Positions 60,991 to 64,000 of a DNA stretch of 64,000 nt are shown here, one piece after another. The position numbers and the translations under genes were made by a program. The stretch's first letter is position 1, and every line of letters starts with the position of its first letter. Below the pieces are notes generated by a model. It did no database searches and was not told the DNA's origin. It worked only from the letters and a program-made list of their open reading frames with translations. The stretch is from Natronospirillum sp. (GTDB lineage: Bacteria; Pseudomonadota; Gammaproteobacteria; Pseudomonadales; Natronospirillaceae), in NCBI RefSeq assembly GCF_022565775.1, contig NZ_JAIUMC010000003.1, forward strand, positions 1 to 64,000, written 5' to 3'.

Positions 60991-63168
60991 ATGAGTCTAA
61001 AATTGAATAGTTTCGACTGGTTTCTGGCCTGCCCGCGCTATATCGAACCACTGTTGGCAGATGAATTGACCGTTCTAGGAGCGGAGGCAGTTCGCGTCGG
61101 TCACGCCGGCGTTCAGGTCAGTGGTGACCTTGCCTTCGCCTATAGAGCCATCCTCTGGAGCCGGTTGGCCAGTCGGGTGACCTTGCAACTGACCTCCGGG
61201 TCGCTCGGCACCTCGACCCGCACCGAGCGCCGCACGCCGGAACAGGAAATGGCGGCCTTGGGCGCGCTGCTGGCGGAGGTGAACTGGACTGACCACATGT
61301 CGGCTTCCGGCACTCTGCGTGTCCGGTTCAGCGGACGCACAGATGCCTTTCGCAACACGCTGTTCGGGGCACAATGGGTCAAGGACCAGATCGTTGACTA
61401 TTTCCAGCGCCACCAGGGGGCTCGGCCGTCAGTCAGCGAGGATCCGGACCTGACCATTGTGGTCAATCTGCACAAGGGCCAGGCAACCATCGGTATTGAG
61501 CTCAACAGTCGCAGCCTTCATGCGCGGGATTATCGTTCACCTGAGGCATCGGCACCCTTGCGTGAATCACTGGCGGCGGCGGTATTGTGGCGCGCAGGTT
61601 GGCCGAGAAAGCTGGCAGAAGCCACGACAGAGTCGCCTTGTGCCTGTGTCGATCCGATGTGTGGTTCGGGAACCATTTTGATAGAAGCCGCCCTGATGGC
61701 CTATGACTGGGCGCCCGGCCTGGTGCGCAAGGACAGCCTCAATCTCGCCTGGCCCGGCCATGATCTGGATCTGTGGGAGGCGCTTTTTGCTGACGCACGA
61801 GAGCGTCAGAGCAAGGGTGTATTGGAAGCCCCGCGTTTTGTGTTCTGGGGCAATGATGCCACCGAAGTAGTGTACTCACAGGCCCGGGAAGCCTGGCGCC
61901 AACTGGGGCTTCCTGATGCCCGCTGGACGCAGGCAAGAATTGACCAGATGCCTGCTTTTCCGGAAATTGACCAAGGGCTGATTACCGTCAATCCGCCCTA
62001 TGGACAGCGGCTTTCCGACCCGTCTGAAGTGGAAGATCTGTATCGGGAATTGGGTGCCTGGATGCGCAGTGCACCGGATAATTGGCAGGGTGCTGTTTTG
62101 TTGCCGGATGAGCGGGATATCCGCACTACAGGCCTGTTCTTCAACAAGAAACATGCCTTGTTGAATGGCCAGTTGCTCTGTCACCTGTACCGGTTTGATC
62201 GACTGCAGGCGCGTGAAGTATTCAGGCCGGTTGCCGTTCCGGACCTGACCAACCGCCTGCGCAAAAACCTACGTCGACTGAAATCCTTCGTGCGCCAGGA
62301 ACTGACCAACGCCTATCGTGTCTATGATGCAGACCTGCCGGAGTATGCAGTTGCCATAGACCGCTACGGCGATTGGCTCCATATTCAGGAGTATGCACCA
62401 CCGGCCACCATAGAGCCTGCAGTCGCCGCACGCCGGCTCGAGGAAGCGGTAGCCACGGCCAGTGAGACACTGGCTGTGCCGCCGGAGCGCATTGCGGTCA
62501 AACAGCGCCGCCAGCAGAAAGGTCGCAATCAATACAGCCGACTCGACGAGAGCGGTCACCAGATGCTGGTGTTCGAGCATGGGGCAAAGGTGGAAGTCAA
62601 CATGCTGGACTATCTGGATACCGGGCTGTTTCTTGACCACCGCCCGGCTCGTTTCTGGTTGCAACAGCAGGCCCGTGGCAAGCGTGTGCTCAATCTCTTC
62701 TGCTACACCGGCGTCGCCAGCGTGCACGCGGCGCTGGGCGGAGCAAAGTGCGTGGACAGTGTTGATCTGTCTCCAACCTATCTGGCCTGGGCGCAACGAA
62801 ACTTTCAGCACAATGCGATCGAAGAGAGTCGGCATGGATTTTACCGGGCCGATGTCATGGCCTGGCTGGCTGACACCAACAAGCGCTGGGACCTGATTTT
62901 TCTTGACCCACCCACATTCAGCAATTCCTCGCGTCTCGACCGGGATTTCGATATCCAGCGAGATCACGAGGCTTTGCTCGAGCTGGCCATGAGCCGCCTC
63001 AATCCAAAGGGTGTGCTGTTGTTTTCCAATAATTTCCGGCGATTTCGACTCGCGCCACAGTTGAGCGAGCGCTACCGGATAACGGATTGGCATCGTGAAT
63101 CTCTGCCCACTGACTTTCAGCGCAACCCCAGGATCCATCAATGCTGGTTGATCAGGCATGTCACCTAG
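60991..63168 (+). CDS. rlmKL: Bifunctional 23S rRNA methyltransferase RlmKL
   Basis: RlmKL makes m2G2445 and m7G2069 in 23S rRNA. An N-terminal THUMP region (about 40-155) is followed by the RlmL methyltransferase with DPMCGSGTILIEAALMAYDW and the catalytic NPPYGQRL, and then the RlmK methyltransferase with FLDHRPARFWL, NLFCYTGVASVHAALGGAKCVDSVDLSPTYLAW and DPPTFSNSS. The length of 725 aa is the same order as E. coli RlmL (702). No further gene follows within about 120 bases. Confidence 0.97.
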   Translation: MSLKLNSFDWFLACPRYIEPLLADELTVLGAEAVRVGHAGVQVSGDLAFAYRAILWSRLASRVTLQLTSGSLGTSTRTERRTPEQEMAALGALLAEVNWTDHMSASGTLRVRFSGRTDAFRNTLFGAQWVKDQIVDYFQRHQGARPSVSEDPDLTIVVNLHKGQATIGIELNSRSLHARDYRSPEASAPLRESLAAAVLWRAGWPRKLAEATTESPCACVDPMCGSGTILIEAALMAYDWAPGLVRKDSLNLAWPGHDLDLWEALFADARERQSKGVLEAPRFVFWGNDATEVVYSQAREAWRQLGLPDARWTQARIDQMPAFPEIDQGLITVNPPYGQRLSDPSEVEDLYRELGAWMRSAPDNWQGAVLLPDERDIRTTGLFFNKKHALLNGQLLCHLYRFDRLQAREVFRPVAVPDLTNRLRKNLRRLKSFVRQELTNAYRVYDADLPEYAVAIDRYGDWLHIQEYAPPATIEPAVAARRLEEAVATASETLAVPPERIAVKQRRQQKGRNQYSRLDESGHQMLVFEHGAKVEVNMLDYLDTGLFLDHRPARFWLQQQARGKRVLNLFCYTGVASVHAALGGAKCVDSVDLSPTYLAWAQRNFQHNAIEESRHGFYRADVMAWLADTNKRWDLIFLDPPTFSNSSRLDRDFDIQRDHEALLELAMSRLNPKGVLLFSNNFRRFRLAPQLSERYRITDWHRESLPTDFQRNPRIHQCWLIRHVT

Positions 63169-63289
63169 TAGACAGAGCAGGTGGTGCCTTCTAAACTGAT
63201 TGAAGGTCTGATGCGGGTTCACCCCTGTCGCAACGCATTTTGCAGCGACCCTCAGAGAGCATGGCGATCAACAATATGACAGAGTCCAG

Positions 63290-64000
63290 ATGACAGAGTC
63301 GATGCCCAAGGCTCCGCGCCCCAAGTGGGAACTGCGCTTTACGACCCGCATTGGTCTGTTGTTTGGGGCCTTGAGTTTGCTGGCGCTGGGGGCGACTATG
63401 GCCTGGTCGCTGCGCACCGCCCAGGTCGGGCTTGATGCGGAGATAGAAAACAGCCTGCAGCAACACCATCGGTCACTCGAGAGTCTGCTCGAAACCCGCC
63501 TGAATCTGCTGGATGTTTATCTGCAAAGCGCCTCTGCCAATCGCATATTCGCCGACCTGGTCGAAACGGAGCAGATGGACTTCGAGCAGTTTGCGTCGGA
63601 GTTGGCGTTCCTGTTTCAGGACTCTGCGATGGGCGCCCAACTGGATATCATGTTCCTGCTGGACCTGCAGAACCGTTTGATGATTGATGCCGGCCTGCCG
63701 CTTTACAACATTGCTCCGTTTCTTCAGGAACTGCGCTCGCCCATCGCCTACACCAACCATTGGCGCGTCGCCGAAACCCCAGAGCTGACCATGCTGGTGC
63801 GAGCCGTACCTATTTTTGATCCGGCCACTATACGTCTGCGCGGGTATCTTTTCGTCGGATTGGCGCTGGGCGAAAATCGATCTTTCATCAACTTCCTGGC
63901 CGATCGATCGGACGTCAATCAATTGAGCTTCGATCTGGGTGAATCAGCGATCAATTCCTTCGGTAACGGGCTCTTGCCCGAAGGCCGATTAAGTGACCTT
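63290..64000 (+). CDS. Membrane sensor protein, N-terminal part (cut by the window end)
   Basis: An open frame of 237 codons starts at ATG 63290 and runs without a stop to the end of the window. It has one membrane helix at residues 21-41 (IGLLFGALSLLALGATMAWSL), then about 200 residues of a probable periplasmic sensor domain that begins with a helical coiled stretch (LDAEIENSLQQHHRSLESLLETRLNLLDVYLQ). This layout is common in transmembrane histidine kinases, chemoreceptors and cyclases; the output domain lies beyond the window. The alternative reverse-strand frames here are shadows. Confidence 0.75.
   Translation, partial: MTESMPKAPRPKWELRFTTRIGLLFGALSLLALGATMAWSLRTAQVGLDAEIENSLQQHHRSLESLLETRLNLLDVYLQSASANRIFADLVETEQMDFEQFASELAFLFQDSAMGAQLDIMFLLDLQNRLMIDAGLPLYNIAPFLQELRSPIAYTNHWRVAETPELTMLVRAVPIFDPATIRLRGYLFVGLALGENRSFINFLADRSDVNQLSFDLGESAINSFGNGLLPEGRLSDL

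Overview
The window is about 64 kb of dense chromosome from a GC-rich (high-50s per cent by eye) gammaproteobacterium. RapA, ribosome modulation factor, TcdA, the YcgL/YcgN/RNase D group, RlmKL, class 2 PyrD and a large NAD-glutamate dehydrogenase together suggest a marine-type, Pseudomonas/Marinobacter/Oceanospirillales-like lineage. The genus cannot be fixed from the sequence. I saw no insertion sequence, integrase, prophage, CRISPR array or rRNA.

Layout. 1-8.3 kb: the 3' part of a tRNA-Pro(GGG), an orphan gene, a response regulator / CheC-type phosphatase / diguanylate cyclase operon, acnB, queE and a membrane GGDEF-EAL protein. 8.4-16.8 kb: one minus-strand operon of ten genes (DUF523-DUF1722, photolyase, SnoaL-like, SDR, FAD amine-oxidase-like, DUF1365, Cfa, DUF2878 and two more envelope proteins). 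Many of its junctions overlap by 1 or 4 bases. Its core is the set known from singlet-oxygen responses, but no sigma/anti-sigma pair is present here. 17-25.6 kb: 4.5S RNA, dnaX-ybaB-recR, rnd-ycgL-ycgN, then a less understood membrane block ending in a large von Willebrand A protein. 25.8-39.8 kb: fadD, hrpA, an acetyltransferase, a minus-strand rapA-lysE-membrane operon, a DUF3024 protein, an HD-GYP phosphodiesterase and tcdA. 39.8-46.6 kb: a complete MoxR/DUF58/DUF4381/VWA/VWA-TPR/BatD operon. 46.8-51.9 kb: NAD-glutamate dehydrogenase and a DUF2835 protein. 52-59.1 kb: a nitrate/nitrite assimilation operon (FAD oxidoreductase, nirB, nirD, nasA). 59.2-64 kb: pyrD, rmf, rlmKL and the start of a membrane sensor protein that runs off the window.

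The most informative regulatory region is 51.9-52.2 kb. It carries two NtrC-like dyads about 20 bp apart and a near-consensus sigma-54 promoter. The leader that follows has a hexaloop hairpin of the ANTAR-target type, whose 3' arm is also part of the 5' arm of a strong terminator ending in nine T. This predicts double control of the operon: nitrogen limitation through NtrC/sigma-54, and nitrate/nitrite through a NasT/NasR-type antiterminator. Other points to follow up are a candidate ECF-type promoter upstream of the photolyase/Cfa operon, a promoter that would make hrpA almost leaderless, a hairpin over the DUF2835 start codon, and a palindrome abutting the predicted rmf promoter.

The genes join central carbon and nitrogen metabolism (acnB, gdh, nirBD-nasA, pyrD, fadD) to stress physiology (photolyase/Cfa cluster, rmf, Bat/MoxR) and cyclic-di-GMP signalling (one cyclase, one GGDEF-EAL protein, one HD-GYP protein).
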